From assembly GCA_030765045.1 (NCBI GenBank), contig CM060972.1, positions 62,425,773 through 62,489,772 of the forward strand: DNA of 64,000 bases. The letters run 5' to 3'. The stretch comes from Tenodera sinensis (Eukaryota; Arthropoda; Insecta; Mantodea; Mantidae). The position numbers and the translations under genes were made by a program. The notes below the pieces were generated by a model. The model was not told the DNA's origin. It saw only the letters and a program-made list of their open reading frames with translations, and made no database searches. Numbering within the stretch: the first letter of the stretch is position 1; the number at the start of each line of letters is the position of its first letter. Below, in pieces: positions 26,001 through 34,304 of the stretch.

Positions 26001-26793
26001 CATTAGTTGAGCTTCCAAAAAAGTGTTAATTTCTCTCCTGATATTTTGTTTTAATTTTGTCTTGTGCAAGGTACCTAAGAGATTTTCGAGGTGACCATTC
26101 TAACCTTTCTGTGATTTCGTTTAATTTCTGTTCCATAAGCACACGACATTTTACCTTTCTTTTCCTGCGCAGCAGTTCTGATGCTTTTGGGTTTCTCTGT
26201 ATAATCAAATCCTACTCATTATCCATACCATTTCCATTTGTGGACCTTCCTTTAATGTTATCCTTGATAAGTCAAGTACTTCTATACAAAATATTCTGTG
26301 AGGCAAGTCAATGGGTTTCCATCCTTCGCAGATTTCAACTTTCTTTAATAGTTTGTATTCTATCATCATATTTGGCAGAATAGTAATCCAAGTACATATT
26401 CTACCATTAAAAGACTAGTTTAAAATGTGCATACCATAGAAACAATTGCAAAAAACCCTGCATATGTTCAAGTAACCATGATTTGTTAATGCCTGAACTG
26501 AAGTGAACATTTTAAAGCATAGCCTCAAAGAATAAAGTGATATCAGTTGGTTATACCTTGTCTAGATGAAGGTGAACGGAGATGCCACTCTGTGTTGTGC
26601 AAAGCCAAAGGAGCAGCGAGAGATGACTGCAAGTGGAGGTCTGCTATGTGGTGGGGCAGCTTATGTGTGTCAGCACTTCTATGACAGTGCTCCTAGTGGC
26701 AGCTTTGGTACCATGACATATATTATGAGGGCTGTTGCATCGCTTCTGGATTGCCTTCCGCACGATGGTGAGATGGATTGTTCAATCAGTTGA
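6882..26793 (+). CDS. PHKA: Phosphorylase b kinase regulatory subunit alpha, 3' part of gene (9 exons)
   Basis: The spliced exons are 6882-7054, 8997-9119, 12081-12170, 14397-14535, 16924-16976, 17746-17904, 19510-19563, 21515-21718 and 26566-26793. All have GT-AG borders and compatible phases, giving about 406 residues. The protein is the C-terminal half of the alpha subunit of phosphorylase kinase. This large regulatory subunit restrains the gamma catalytic subunit and relays phosphorylation and calcium signals to glycogen breakdown in the cytosol. Diagnostic stretches are KLWGLVRHTAGMLGKRVEDL, LSPFEMKNLLYHILSGKEF, RRRRLDGALNRVP and YDSAPSGSFGTMTY. It ends MDCSIS, a CaaX-like box; the mammalian subunits are farnesylated at the equivalent position. 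The first exon here begins with two bases of a split codon, so more exons lie upstream. Confidence 0.95.
7590..8200 (+). mobile_element. Tc1/mariner-like transposase remnant (DUF4817/DDE type)
   Basis: The + strand reads as a broken transposase. The N-terminal helix-turn-helix part is MQFTTEQRIFICSHFIKNES with CWRAFRERLPDIDLPN (7600-7720). A second HTH-like stretch is KQAGVSCGSAQKATKVLKL (7860-7915). An acidic motif VVLFSDEVWFHINGHVNT lies at about 8098-8150. Several stops and frameshifts make it inactive. It lies in a PHKA intron. The moderately GC-rich stretch at 7360-7590 probably belongs to its 5' end, but I could not define terminal inverted repeats. Confidence 0.75.
8997..9119 (+). CDS. 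PHKA: PHKA exon
   Basis: 41 codons in phase 0 from VTVGMPPTNEHTITAPLPE to AMLTQ. Acceptor cttatag, donor CAG|gtaaaa. It matches the alpha-subunit segment that follows the RQKQ block. Confidence 0.92.
10069..10295 (+). mobile_element. tRNA-derived SINE (family 3)
   Basis: It shares its sequence with the antisense copy at 35027-35268: a tRNA-like head with A-box-like gtagcgtggttgttaaatat, a B-box-like gtgagtttcaatcgc, then gttatccggataaggttt and a tail with gctcatttgagtattattt. It is flanked by a 15-bp target duplication with one mismatch, ATAGGCTTTCCTGCC at 10054-10068 and ATAGGCTTTTCTGCC at 10296-10310. It inserted into the LTR-element gag relic. Confidence 0.85.
11005..11047. repeat. (AC)n microsatellite
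   Basis: About 21 uninterrupted AC units, followed by an imperfect AC/AT tail to about 11070. The His/Thr-repeat reading frame across it is only the repeat. Confidence 0.97.
11439..11595. repeat. Long hairpin made of Penelope terminal-repeat sequence
   Basis: The left arm 11439-11510 and right arm 11520-11595 are reverse complements apart from a 4-base indel, with a 9-base loop (aaacagaac). The arm contains aagataagtgaagtttttag, the end of Penelope family A (compare 18600-18690, 19430-19475, 29455-29510). An additional gcacgttctttttgcac forms the apex. Confidence 0.93.
12081..12170 (+). CDS. PHKA: PHKA exon
   Basis: 30 codons reading ELLVYLAMFIRTEPQLFLEM and LRLRVGLIIQ. Acceptor ttattttcag, donor CAG|gtaaga. 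Highly conserved in PHKA proteins. Confidence 0.93.
12985..13140 (+). mobile_element. Penelope family B terminal repeat, folded back, with hammerhead-like motif
   Basis: At 12993-13020 the sequence matches the antisense terminal repeat of 5745-5780 (agaagcactaataacagtga). It then switches strand, and 13021-13135 reads in the sense orientation of the copy at 58110-58220, including gaaggtgagtgta and aagtgactcaaaatg. The segment 13021-13066 can form a hammerhead-like fold (see findings). Confidence 0.6.
13504..13962 (-). mobile_element. Two tandem old copies of tRNA-derived SINE family 1
   Basis: Both read antisense: gtcaaccaacctgctgctgg at 13516 and atcaaccaacttactgctgg at 13752. Each is followed by ggtagaa, a tRNA-like part with gagctaccatggcagctt or aggctacaatggcaacttg, and tattttcccggta. 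The first lost part of the tRNA head. Diverged from the younger copies at 51351-52225. Confidence 0.8.
14397..14535 (+). CDS. PHKA: PHKA exon
   Basis: It reads VMATELSRTLVCTGEEASEH and LSPFEMKNLLYHILSGKEF, and ends on the first base of a split codon (AGT AGT G|gtaagt). Acceptor gcgatag. Confidence 0.93.
14603..16815 (+). mobile_element. Internally deleted Helitron in a PHKA intron
   Basis: It begins with TCTGTATATATAAAAATG, a typical insect Helitron 5' end. At 15073-15340 it encodes part of the Pif1-like helicase (TLLPGGRTAHSFLKLPLNIQ, then CKVIVWDECTIVHK, a Walker B-like DE). At 16310-16730 it encodes the helicase C-terminus (FAISINKAQGQSLELCGLEL, LYVVCSRV). A GC-richer terminus lies near 16790-16815 (gcaaagcatggcagggt). 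The Rep/HUH domain and the middle of the helicase are missing, there are several frame breaks, and a LINE interrupts it. Not autonomous. The exact 3' end was judged by eye. Confidence 0.8.
15871..16307 (+). mobile_element. 5'-truncated LINE (LINE-A) nested in the Helitron
   Basis: It encodes the end of a non-LTR retrotransposon ORF2: the RNase H C-terminus (ADFLARKG), LPFYAAKRLVNSEFKK and a Cys/His-rich end (SPLCPLCDLQEEMDRDHLQI), ending SLSEIQH and a tail of CAA repeats. A perfect 10-bp target duplication ACATTAAAAT flanks it at 15861-15870 and 16308-16317. Removing it restores Helitron helicase coding on both sides. Confidence 0.92.
16924..16976 (+). CDS. PHKA: PHKA exon (small)
   Basis: 53 bases that complete the split codon and encode GRGNFSVISCKSSRVSK. 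Acceptor ttatttcag, donor AAG|gtaaat. Phase and position fit between flanking exons. This is a small linker exon in a region that varies between animals. Confidence 0.85.
17746..17904 (+). CDS. PHKA: PHKA exon
   Basis: 53 codons from KSQIGNFLGVDADE through RQGQWLRRRRLDGALNRVP to VWGVLER. Acceptor aatttcag, donor AGA|gtaaga. The Arg-rich RRRRLDGALNRVP block is strongly conserved in alpha subunits. Confidence 0.94.
18222..18540 (-). mobile_element. tRNA-derived SINE family 1, near full length (antisense)
   Basis: It starts tatgccaacaaacttactgc and holds the antisense B-box region ccgggatttgaaccacag at 18329-18346, plus gctactgtgacaacctgcca. It ends at the 5' end of the SINE with atcccgcgattaaataacct. 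Older than the 51-kb copies. It directly abuts the Penelope element starting at about 18541. Confidence 0.85.
18541..19490 (+). mobile_element. Penelope-like element family A with two terminal repeats, split by a LINE derivative
   Basis: Terminal repeats at about 18541-18700 and 19355-19490 share agctttgagaatgagttgga-like and aagataagtgaagcttttag-like stretches in direct orientation. Between them is the end of a GIY-YIG endonuclease: FSCLDCDRVYIGKTK at 18755-18803, then after the insertion RIKEHFRNIKYKQIDKSAVA and LMVWEKIFILKN. The reverse transcriptase is missing. It lies in the PHKA intron before exon 19510, whose acceptor follows the 3' repeat by about 20 bases. Confidence 0.85.
18813..19065 (-). 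mobile_element. Short LINE-A derivative nested in the Penelope element
   Basis: It carries the last 60-80 bases of LINE-A (tail gttgttagctaatgctgg, antisense) joined to an upstream segment that is not LINE-A ORF2 (ctccagacattctggg-type region). The same composite occurs at 55610-55866. A 9-bp target duplication ATGTCATTT flanks it at 18804-18812 and 19066-19074. The duplication interrupts the endonuclease codons, which continue on both sides. Confidence 0.88.
19510..19563 (+). CDS. PHKA: PHKA exon (small)
   Basis: 18 codons, CHGLAIEGRVLPQQLTQE, matching the CHGL-EG-VLP segment of alpha subunits. Acceptor ttgcttttag, donor GAG|gtaaaa. Confidence 0.92.
20545..20643. repeat. Hairpin, 46-bp arms
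   Basis: Arms 20545-20590 and 20598-20643 are reverse complements with one mismatch and a 7-base loop (aacattt). The arm sequence also occurs singly at 28777-28818 (aatttaaaaggtgagttaat onward), so it is the end of a dispersed element. A Penelope-type tail fragment (aagataagtgaagcttatag) precedes it at 20433-20452. Confidence 0.93.
20840..21052. repeat. Inverted repeat, 30-bp arms, 153-bp loop
   Basis: The left arm 20840-20869 (tatggtagccacaaaattta onward) matches the reverse complement of 21023-21052 with one or two differences. It sits just beyond the hairpin at 20545-20643 and probably belongs to the same undefined element. The reading frames across it resemble no known protein. Confidence 0.8.
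21515..21718 (+). CDS. PHKA: PHKA exon
   Basis: 68 codons from MTPGELKFALAVETVLN through PQPEYRQLMVEALMVLTLV to IFLEDQ. Acceptor ttattacag, donor CAG|gtagga. Confidence 0.94.
21720..22415. other. PHKA intron stretch without recognised feature
   Basis: AT-rich intronic DNA after the exon ending at 21718. No coding potential, tRNA or recognisable element was seen. Confidence 0.6.
22420..23560 (-). mobile_element. LINE-A (Jockey-type non-LTR retrotransposon) ORF2 3' part
   Basis: The - strand encodes an RNase H domain with YTDGS, DGEIEAIRMALQN and SDSRAAI (catalytic Asp, Glu, Asp). A deletion after LVFQW removes the segment that normally precedes ADFLARKG. Next come LPFYAAKRLVNSEFQK, a Cys/His end (SPLCPLCDLQEEMEQDHLQI) and SLSEIQH-stop. 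The tail after the stop is rich in AAC. Frames change near 22850 and 22640. The reverse transcriptase is absent, so it is 5'-truncated and dead. This is the longest LINE-A copy in the window. Confidence 0.88.
23590..24330 (-). mobile_element. Degenerate DDE transposase of an insect Tc1/mariner-related family
   Basis: On the - strand it opens with MEGEARKRRYVGELRSKERQ (about 24318) and an HTH-like region. It then reads DDIDIIRWRHKYL and TDESFVNLGHTVTKAWRDTK (catalytic-type DE) and, in another frame, EGLSTGLRPP. At least three frame changes and stops make it inactive. GC content is higher than in the surroundings. Confidence 0.65.
25045..25265 (-). mobile_element. LINE reverse transcriptase fragment
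   Basis: The - strand reads GAVLSTRLFNTFINYLPQQI then CTLFADDLVM: RT motif 4, and motif 5 with the FADD form of the catalytic YxDD box. Two in-frame stops. Family not assigned beyond non-LTR RT. A poly-T run lies at about 25044-25060. Confidence 0.8.
25553..25743. repeat. Complex inverted repeat
   Basis: The outer arms (gactaaaggtcacttatctt at 25554 and its counterpart ending at about 25743) continue inward through gtaattatgtattatattca and through caaataattgatttgtg, which occurs in both halves. The left half is itself a smaller palindrome around aattgatt. It ends with an aagataagtgaaattttagt variant, a Penelope-type tail. Confidence 0.8.
25895..26400 (-). mobile_element. Internally deleted Tc1/mariner-like element
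   Basis: The - strand encodes an HTH-region fragment (CRVLMEQKLNEITERLEWSP then RKSLRYLAQD) that passes within a few residues to a transposase C-terminus (RRCLRCIDADGQHFQHLF, about 25920-25990). The catalytic core is missing. It lies in the last PHKA intron. Confidence 0.65.
26566..26793 (+). CDS. PHKA: PHKA last coding exon
   Basis: It reads MKVNGDATLCCAKPKEQREM through YDSAPSGSFGTMTYIMRA to GEMDCSIS and TGA. Acceptor cttgtctag. The final four residues CSIS fit a CaaX prenylation motif. No clear AATAAA signal was found close to the stop. Confidence 0.94.
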   Translation: MKVNGDATLCCAKPKEQREMTASGGLLCGGAAYVCQHFYDSAPSGSFGTMTYIMRAVASLLDCLPHDGEMDCSIS

Positions 26794-28776
26794 GAAACGC
26801 AACTGAAGGTATATTGTTAGAAAACCAATGACTTTTAAATCAAGCTAATTCCTTTGACTTTTCTAAAGTTGATAGTGAACCCTTAGATGAAAATTTCATG
26901 TAGTAGGCTCCTTACTGCATAACTTTTCCATTCCTTAGAGCAGATAGGGTTTTGAACAGTACTTTGAAAACAGCACCCATTTATAATTATTTTTAATTTG
27001 TTCTTAAATAGTAAACATTTTACTTACTTAGAGGAAGCTTAAGTAAGAAGGCAATATGATCAAATGGTAAAATAACTCTTTTTTTTTATTTGCTTTGTCC
27101 ATCACATATTTATTGATAATGTAAGACCAATATCAGATACTTTTGTTTAAATAATTTATTTACTTTGTGGCAATCACAAAAAGCTTATGTTTGCTAGCCT
27201 ATCTAAGTGTAATATAGGGGAAAACTACAGAAAATGCCTTTACTTGTGGTGCGGTTTTTGCGATTATTATCGTTGCTGTGTCTTTTAGCTAATGAGATCT
27301 TTTTGATCTCAGGGCTTGGTAACGGATGGAATGAACATACACTTGGGTTTAACTTTAGTCAAACATTTTATTTGCACTTTCTTGTTCACAATTTTTAAAT
27401 CATATCACAGTAGAAAGTCTTATTTTAGCGGATCAGCTACCCTAGCATCGCCGAAATTTAATTAAAGGTCTCTAAACACTTAGTAAATTCACTTTTATTA
27501 TTTCATGACGCGTACACATAAAAATGCGTCCATCCACACCAATGACAATAGACGCTAGTAGTTTTTTGGCATCGTTTTGACGCGACACCGCCTTTTTCAT
27601 ATTCATCCGCACAAATAGTTCTTTCTCGTTAGGGAAGCGATCCCATTCATCGTCCCCTACTTTTATTATGGAACACAAACAATTCTAATATTTATACACA
27701 TATATTAAAATCAAATATGGAAAGATTTATGACGTCTTTGTGCAAACTTAGTTGTCCGTAACAATGAACCTTATCAACATGTTTTCGTCATTTAATTATC
27801 TCATACCAACATCAAAAAACGAATTACACTTTTAACAAACATTTACATGAACGATTTTCTTTTGGGGTCTTCTAATATTCTGTCTCACTTGAATGATGCC
27901 GGTAAATTAGTGCCATTAAAAGTGGTCATTTATCAGTACAACTTGGATGATGATTTGAGAAACAAAGATCAGTGTTATTTACACATCAGAGGTATCAAAT
28001 GAATTGACTGGTTTCCTGCACTGGTTTGCCAATAATATTGTGAACCTTTAGGTAGTTACAAAATGTAATACTGAAATACTACATATAAAAGAGTTTTTCA
28101 GTGATCATAGTGCATTGCATTCTAATCAGATTAGATAAATTGGAATCACTTTGTAGAGAAACAAAAAAGATTGAAATCATTAACTGTGCAGGCCTAAATA
28201 AATTAGTTAGATACTAATAAAGCAACTATGTTATTATGCAGGAAAGAATCTCGGAATTAGGAACAGAAGAATTGCATTCTTCTGAAGAAATTGCTTTCAT
28301 AGTGTTACACACCATTATGATATGCTGTATTTATCTGAATACAAAACAACCTCTATTTTCCAGAACCTATTTTCTCAATTTAGCAGTTTCAATTGTTTTA
28401 CTAAATCTTTTTTAATTATCAGAATCACAACTATGATGATGATATGAGTGCTGGTGGCAATGATAATGGATGTGATTTTCTACCTAGACACTGTACAGTA
28501 CATTGTTGAAAACAGTTGTAGCTGGTCTTTTAAGTCAACTGCTGTAGCTATGAGTCTTAACCACAGGGCATTATGAGTGGCAATAATTATTATACTTCCA
28601 GTAAGTGTTTAATTTTCCACTAATTCAACTTTATTCTTATAAACTTACAGCAACATAATAAATTATCTTCACTCTTTTACAATTATTAGGTCCCGAAACT
28701 ATTTAATTCATGACCTATGTGGTTCTGTATAAGTTTAATCCACACTTCATTGGTAAATATCTTGGAATATTTTAGT
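26794..28776. other. Intergenic stretch after PHKA
   Basis: AT-rich, with no recognised gene. A 68-codon antisense frame (27472-27678) has a plausible composition, but I cannot assign it to any family and do not call it a gene. Confidence 0.5.
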
Positions 28777-29520
28777 TTAATTTAAAAGGTGAGTTAATTA
28801 ATAACACTGAACAACACTTGGAATATGTACGAGATAATCATGTGTGATGAGTATCTACATGCGGTGTTCAATTAAACATCCTTCGGCAATACAATCCAAT
28901 GTTGTTGGATTGCCAACAAAGTCTCTTTACATTCAGCGGCATTAATATGCATTTGTTTACATTGACGCATATATCATTAGTCCCTACCGGAGTAATTGTT
29001 TATTCCTTTTAGAAATGTACATAGCAACCAAGATTGATTGGCTATTTATCGTTGGTTTGGTCACAATATGTTGATCATGTGGCCATGATCGACCTTGAAT
29101 ACATTTCCCTTTTACACACATAGTTTCGGGACACAGGTCCGGAAATATAACTTTGACATTTACATAATATATTAAATTTACATATGGATACATAAATGTT
29201 GATGTAAATTTTCTCATTAATTCCTTAAGGACATATAATTCCTATCTCACAGTTATGATTCATATTATGCAGAAAAGCATGTAATGGAGAAGGCTGACAG
29301 AGATGGGAGCACAGAAACATAATTCTGCCTTTTACTGCTCATCAAGTTCCATGGGTTTTGTGGCATTGGACATGTGCACTAACTACTGAATGGAACTATT
29401 TTGTTTGTATAGCTTTGAGAATGAGTTGGAGTCAACTCGAAACTTGTTAGCAGAATATTACTAAGATAAGTGAAACCTTTAGTTTCTAATTTGTTTTTAC
29501 TTTAGACTCATGTGATTACA
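28777..29520 (+). repeat. Fragments of dispersed elements including a Penelope family A terminal repeat
   Basis: 28777-28818 equals one arm of the hairpin at 20545. The region 29140-29230 resembles 20220-20300 (tttacatatggataca- and gtaaattttctcattaat-like). 29405-29515 is a solo Penelope family A end: agctttgagaatgagttgga, a gaaact stretch, then aagataagtgaaacctttag. Confidence 0.65.
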
Positions 29521-30390
29521 CCTAATGAGATATTTTTTCAAATTGTCCATTTTTAAACTATACCTATCAGATGAGCACTGAAAATGACCTTTCTATTTCT
29601 ACTGATGTTGTTGGAGTGTTGAAGAGCGCAAGATTTTGTGGATCAATATCACTAGAAGCACTGTTTTCATCACTAAGAATCATTCCTGTCTTTTAATTGT
29701 TGAAGATGGCTATCTTCAGACAAATGCAGTAGTGGTCAAAGAAACAGAAATGGGTATTTATAGGCATTGTATGTTAAAATAGGCACATTCAACTTCATAA
29801 AAAACAGCTCCAAGGATAGTGAGCTGAACTAACATTAAGTAATTTTTATATCTATAGTGGTTAAGAATAGGCATTTTGCCTAAGATTCGGTCTCTAGTAA
29901 TAAATTATCTTTCCATTCCACCAAATTACAAATTTATAATAAAATAAAATCATCCCAACAAGAAGAGTTTAAAATTGCAAGTGCATATAAAAATGGAGTA
30001 TCATACTTGAAGACAAGAAAAATATCCCTGATTACTCACAAAAAAAAAAATCAGTGCCAATATTCTGCTTAACTATTGGTCATGACTGCTGAGTCACAAA
30101 TCTTCACAGAATAAATATTTTCATATTTTTATGATATATATAAAATATCCCTCAGTACATCCTTTGTAAACAAAAAGATTCTACTATGGACAACGAACAT
30201 TTACTACTGTGCTGAGCAATACCAAAAATAGAAGGATATCTCCACACACAACTAGCTACTTATTGTTGGGATGTCAGATGGAGAATGGATGAAGTCCAAG
30301 ATCCAGAGCATTAGCCAACAACAACAGCAACAAGTTTTTCCTGCAAGCTAATTAAAAAATCTTAAGTTGAATGTAAGACTACCTGTGGTT
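29521..30390. other. Intergenic stretch without recognised gene
   Basis: AT-rich. Only a small LINE-A-like tail (gcattagccaacaacaacag at about 30308-30327) is recognisable. Confidence 0.5.
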
Positions 30391-30480
30391 TCCTCCTTCC
30401 CCTTCTCCTCCTCCTCCTTCCCCTTCTTCTTCTCCTCCTCCTCCTCCTCCTCCTCCTCCTTCTCCTCCTCTTCATCTTCC
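30391..30480. repeat. Pyrimidine (CTC/CTT)n tract
   Basis: About 90 bases of nearly pure C/T on the + strand, mainly CTC and CTT triplets. Confidence 0.95.
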
Positions 30481-30494
30481 AAGTTTTAGGCCAA

Positions 30495-30760
30495 GGGCCT
30501 GTTATAGACTCAAAACAGAATTTTCCAAACATTATTTCTTTAGGCAGTCCAGAAATTGTTTCCCTCTAGGATGGTAAGCAAGTGCAGCTTTCAGAATCCT
30601 ACTAGAGTGCATTTGCTGTATATACTTCTTCCAGTTGTTCTTATACTGTTGGATATATTGGATTAGAGGAACAACTTGGACCCCTTTTAGCAGATCTTCA
30701 TTGTGTTTGTGATCCCATCTTATATAGCCAGCTGTTGAGCACATGAACACATTTCATTAT
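30495..30760 (-). mobile_element. LINE ORF2 C-terminal fragment
   Basis: The - strand reads AGYIRWDHKHNEDLLKGVQV, then YIQQYKNNWKKYIQQMHSSR, then YHPRGKQFLDCLKK-stop. It matches the C-terminal tail that follows RT in many insect non-LTR elements (W-NHV-RM-R-P and PRGKR patterns). Confidence 0.75.
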
Positions 30761-30769
30761 TATCCTGTT

Positions 30770-31430
30770 TTCATCTTGCTGGTATGATCCTGGCAATTGA
30801 CTATCGTTACACAACAAAATGATTAATTTCTGGAATACCATTTCCACTCACATACAGTTTAGAAATTTCAAAAATCTAAATTTAGAAGTGGAGCACTAGT
30901 GTTTGAACAGTTCAGTGTCAAGCAAAAGATATACATATATTCATCTTCATATTCTTTAAAACTAAAATTACGGGGGAAAAAAAACATTGCCTTGCATTCA
31001 GATAAATATGGTATAGATTTTCTTAAATTCATTTGAATTTGTATATCATAAGATAAATCAGTGATTATAGAGATTATTTTTGCAATTTTATGTTAGAAAT
31101 GTTATAGATAAAATTTACATGAAGGAACATGTTACAATTAAGTCAGAATTTTTGGAGGTAATGTTTACATTGAAGTAATACTATACATTTATTTTGATAA
31201 AGCTTATTGTTGTATAACATGGAATGTTATTTTTATATATTTTGCTTTTCTGAGTGTGTGTATATCAGAATGTTTGTAAGGTATGATTAAAAACAGTTCC
31301 TATGTATGTAGCTATGTACTTCAAATAAAAATTGAGGCAAGAGAATGGTGAATTTTCTGGTTATCGCAGTTTTTATCCAAAATTCCTGGAACATTCACAC
31401 TTTGTAAGAATATTTAATCAACTATCATAT
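30770..31430. other. Intergenic stretch without recognised feature
   Basis: Very AT-rich. No coding or repeat structure recognised. Confidence 0.5.
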
Positions 31431-31435
31431 AATTA

Positions 31436-31556
31436 TTTATGCCAACAAACTTACTGTTGGTGGTGTTAAACACACAAGCCATGTGTGGGCAATGTTTGAG
31501 AGGTTCAAATCCCTGTGGCATTGAATTTTTCAGTTCCAATTCTACCTCTCAAACTA
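31436..31556 (-). mobile_element. SINE family 1 fragment that switches strand
   Basis: The first half (tatgccaacaaacttactgt onward) is the antisense 3' end of SINE 1 up to gtttgagaggt. It then switches to the sense strand (tcaaatccctgtggcattga onward) and ends in acctctcaaac, so the switch point is bracketed by an 11-bp inverted repeat. Confidence 0.85.
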
Positions 31557-31569
31557 TCATATAATCTTA

Positions 31570-32400
31570 AATAACTGCCAAAATAATTAAAAATTATCTT
31601 AATTTAACATTTTACAGAAATTTCTAAAATAAGCAGGTTTTAATTAAAGAAATTTGATAAGGAGGTTCCTTGATTTATATGATTCTGAAGATGAAATGAC
31701 GAAGTTGGATACAGTAAAGTCTAATCATAATATTTAATGAGTAAGTCCACACGTGTAACTTTACTTACTATAAGTATTTATTGATTCTTTTTGTCCTCAG
31801 CGCATATTTTCTACAAATTGATTGGAAAATCTATAAAAAAATGGATAAAAAAGGCAAAATATCAATGTTTTCATCATGAATTCAAGAATATACAAACAAA
31901 TTTCAAATCAGTAGCTTCACAGCTTTTGCAATTACAGTATTTCAGCGAATGCCAGTCTCACACCATTCCCTTGTCTTATGTGACCAGTAAAATGTGTGAC
32001 ATACATAGCTTGCAAATATTACAGTATCTCAAATTTTAAAATTAAAAGTTTTGTTTTAATTTTGTGTAAGTAATTTTCCTTTCTTCCTTCCTGTTATTTC
32101 ATTATATTTTCATCCTTCTGTTAACATAAATAATGACTACCAGTTGACAGTTGCTATATCTCATTGTTTACAATACATCCAACTGGTATATTACCATATT
32201 ATGTAGGATGACCTGGCATATGGATTTCTTAGATATATTTTTAAACTTCTCTGAGTGTTCCATTTTCAGCTTGTTTCCTTCTTGGGAAAATGACTAGCTT
32301 TGAGGATGCTCTTAAAATAATTGTATAAAATATAGTGAAAGCTGCTCTAGCTTTTGGCCATGTTCACTCTATGATCTTCAGAAATTATGAGTTTCCCCTG
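31570..32400. other. Intergenic stretch without recognised gene
   Basis: AT-rich. Short open frames show no family resemblance. Confidence 0.5.
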
Positions 32401-32429
32401 ACCAGTGAATATATTCCCCAGGCAGAGGG

Positions 32430-33010
32430 GTGGGGCTAAATGATGCCATCCAATGGGGAACTGGTGCTCTCTGATTGGGCCAACAGAGAGGTGTTGGCAC
32501 TATATAACCTATTTTCCCCAGTTCTCTGAGGTTTGACAACCTTTGTCCACACTGTGCTCAGCCCTAGACCATTGTCTCTATTAAAATTGTTTGGCTCTAA
32601 CTTAATTTCAATTGCTTCTTTAATAAGCCTGTTATAATATCGGTCACTACAATGTAAAACCATGGCTTCATCAAATAAAATCCTGTGGTCGTCCAAGCTG
32701 TGATGGGTCACTGCTGACTTCTCTGGTTGAAGCAGTCTAAGGTTTCTTTTATGTTCCACACATCTCTCTTCAATCGGGCAGTCTGTCTGCCCTATATATG
32801 TCTTTCCAAATTGGCATGGGATTTTATATATGCCAGGAGTTTTTAATCCCAGGTTGTCCTTAACTGGTCTTACGTATTGTCTCAGTTTCCTTGGTGGTAA
32901 AAATACAGTTTTGATATTATGTCTCTGATGACCTGGATTTAGGTTCTCATCAAATGTGGCATTGAAATTGATGAGTTTTCCTTCATATTTCCAAACAGCT
33001 GTAATGAACC
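32430..33010 (-). mobile_element. Penelope-like element, GIY-YIG endonuclease end (family C)
   Basis: The - strand reads the linker KLRQYVRPVKDNLGLKTPGI, then GIYKIPCQFGKTYIGQTDCP (the GIY and YIG motifs), ERCVEHKRNLRLLQPEKSAV and HHSLDDHRILFDEA, ending at 32436 after SSPLDGII. This is the C-terminal nuclease domain of Penelope-like reverse transcriptases. The RT itself is lost. It differs clearly from families A and B in this window. Confidence 0.85.
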
Positions 33011-33049
33011 TCTATACATTTATGCTACAAGTAGTGCATGCAGTGCTTG

Positions 33050-33620
33050 AAGATGGAGGTTGCATCATACTTACTCTGTGGCGCTACAGTTCGGGGTGAC
33101 CTTTGGCCTCTTTAGCAAGAGTATTCCACCTTTCATAATCCAGTGCTTCCTGTCTTCAATTTCTTATTCCCATCAATCTAATATCTTTCTCTACTTCATC
33201 TATCCATCTGCTCCTTGGGCGTCCTCTTTTCCTCAATCTGTGCATCTCTACTTTAGGTATTTTCTTTGGTATTCGTTCGACATTCGTTCAACATGTCCTA
33301 ACCATTTTATTCTTTTTGCTTTTATAAATCTTACAATAGTTTATTTTTCTAATATTTGTTCAATTTCATCATTTCTTCCAATTCTTCATCTATCATCTTC
33401 CCAGACAGCTCCATATATTCTCCTTATAAATCTTCTCTCAAATATTTTTACCTTATTTATTTTTGCTGCTGTGAGGGTCCATGTTTCTGCCCCATAACAT
33501 AGTACTGGCCTTATTATAGCCTTATATAATTTAGCCTTTGTTGCTCTTGATAATAATTTAGAAGAGAAGAGCTTAATATTAGCAAAAAAGACGGTTGCCT
33601 TCCATTGTCCTAGTATTAAT
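33050..33620 (-). mobile_element. LINE ORF2 C-terminal region
   Basis: The - strand, with stops, reads ATKAKLYKAIIRPVLCYGAE, then TWTLTAAKINKVKIFERRFI, RRIYGAVWEDD, and RIKWLGHVERMSNEYQRK. These are hallmarks of the region after the RT domain in many insect non-LTR retrotransposons (IRPVLTYGAETW, LRWLGHV-RM). Decayed. Confidence 0.85.
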
Positions 33621-33690
33621 TTCTTCTTTTATTAGATTTTTGTTATTAACTTTAGTTCCTATGTATATGGTGAAAGTTGCATCATAGTAT

Positions 33691-34304
33691 TGTAACAAAA
33701 CAGCAAAATTCAATGTCTCATTTCTTTTATAACACTTTATTTTTCCTCCAAATTTGACTACAAATGCACAATTTCTTTCTTCTTGCTTAACACAGTTTAT
33801 AGACTTCTCTGCTATTACAATTTACAATTGTTCTTCTGATACTCTTTCCCAGTGTTTCAATGTCTTTCTCCATTTTCACTGTCCCGTATTACTTGACTAT
33901 TACAACACAATCACTTGATGACACATACGTACTGACAGGCTAGCCGACTCACTCTCGTTACTAAAACTAACTGTACACGAAGACTAAAACTACTACTGCT
34001 CTATCACTCACTCAACTGAACTGCTCACTGTCTGTCCCATTTATACTGGAGCCGGTGTCACGTGACCTTCAAGAACCCTCCATATATATGTGCAACAATG
34101 ACTCAGCAGAATTACTGGAAGCTTCTGGACAGTACAGTGTTATCACGCTGTTCGATCACTACACAGCCATTAGCTGCCCCGTAGCCTCGGACCTCCTTTA
34201 TGTTATACTGGCATCATTGTTTATGGTCACTTACACAGTCGCTCGCCATATCCAAGGACTCTGGCCCCTCTCGTCTGTATATTGTTGAACGACCCAATGT
34301 CACA
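33691..34304 (-). repeat. Solo LTR of a Gypsy-type element
   Basis: It starts TGTAAC and ends GTCACA on the + strand, so the ends are perfect 6-bp inverted repeats (TGTGAC...GTTACA in element orientation). It is flanked by a perfect 4-bp target duplication GTAT (33687-33690 and 34305-34308). No gag or pol is attached. This is the product expected from recombination between the two LTRs of one insertion. Orientation is inferred from the similar LTR end at 10723. Confidence 0.85.

Noticed and set aside
27472..27678. 68-codon antisense frame as a small gene
   Set aside because: No family resemblance, no splice or promoter support, and location in repeat-rich intergenic DNA.
32436..32759. Host gene of unknown function
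   Set aside because: Upstream frames contain GIY and YIG motifs typical of Penelope-like endonucleases.
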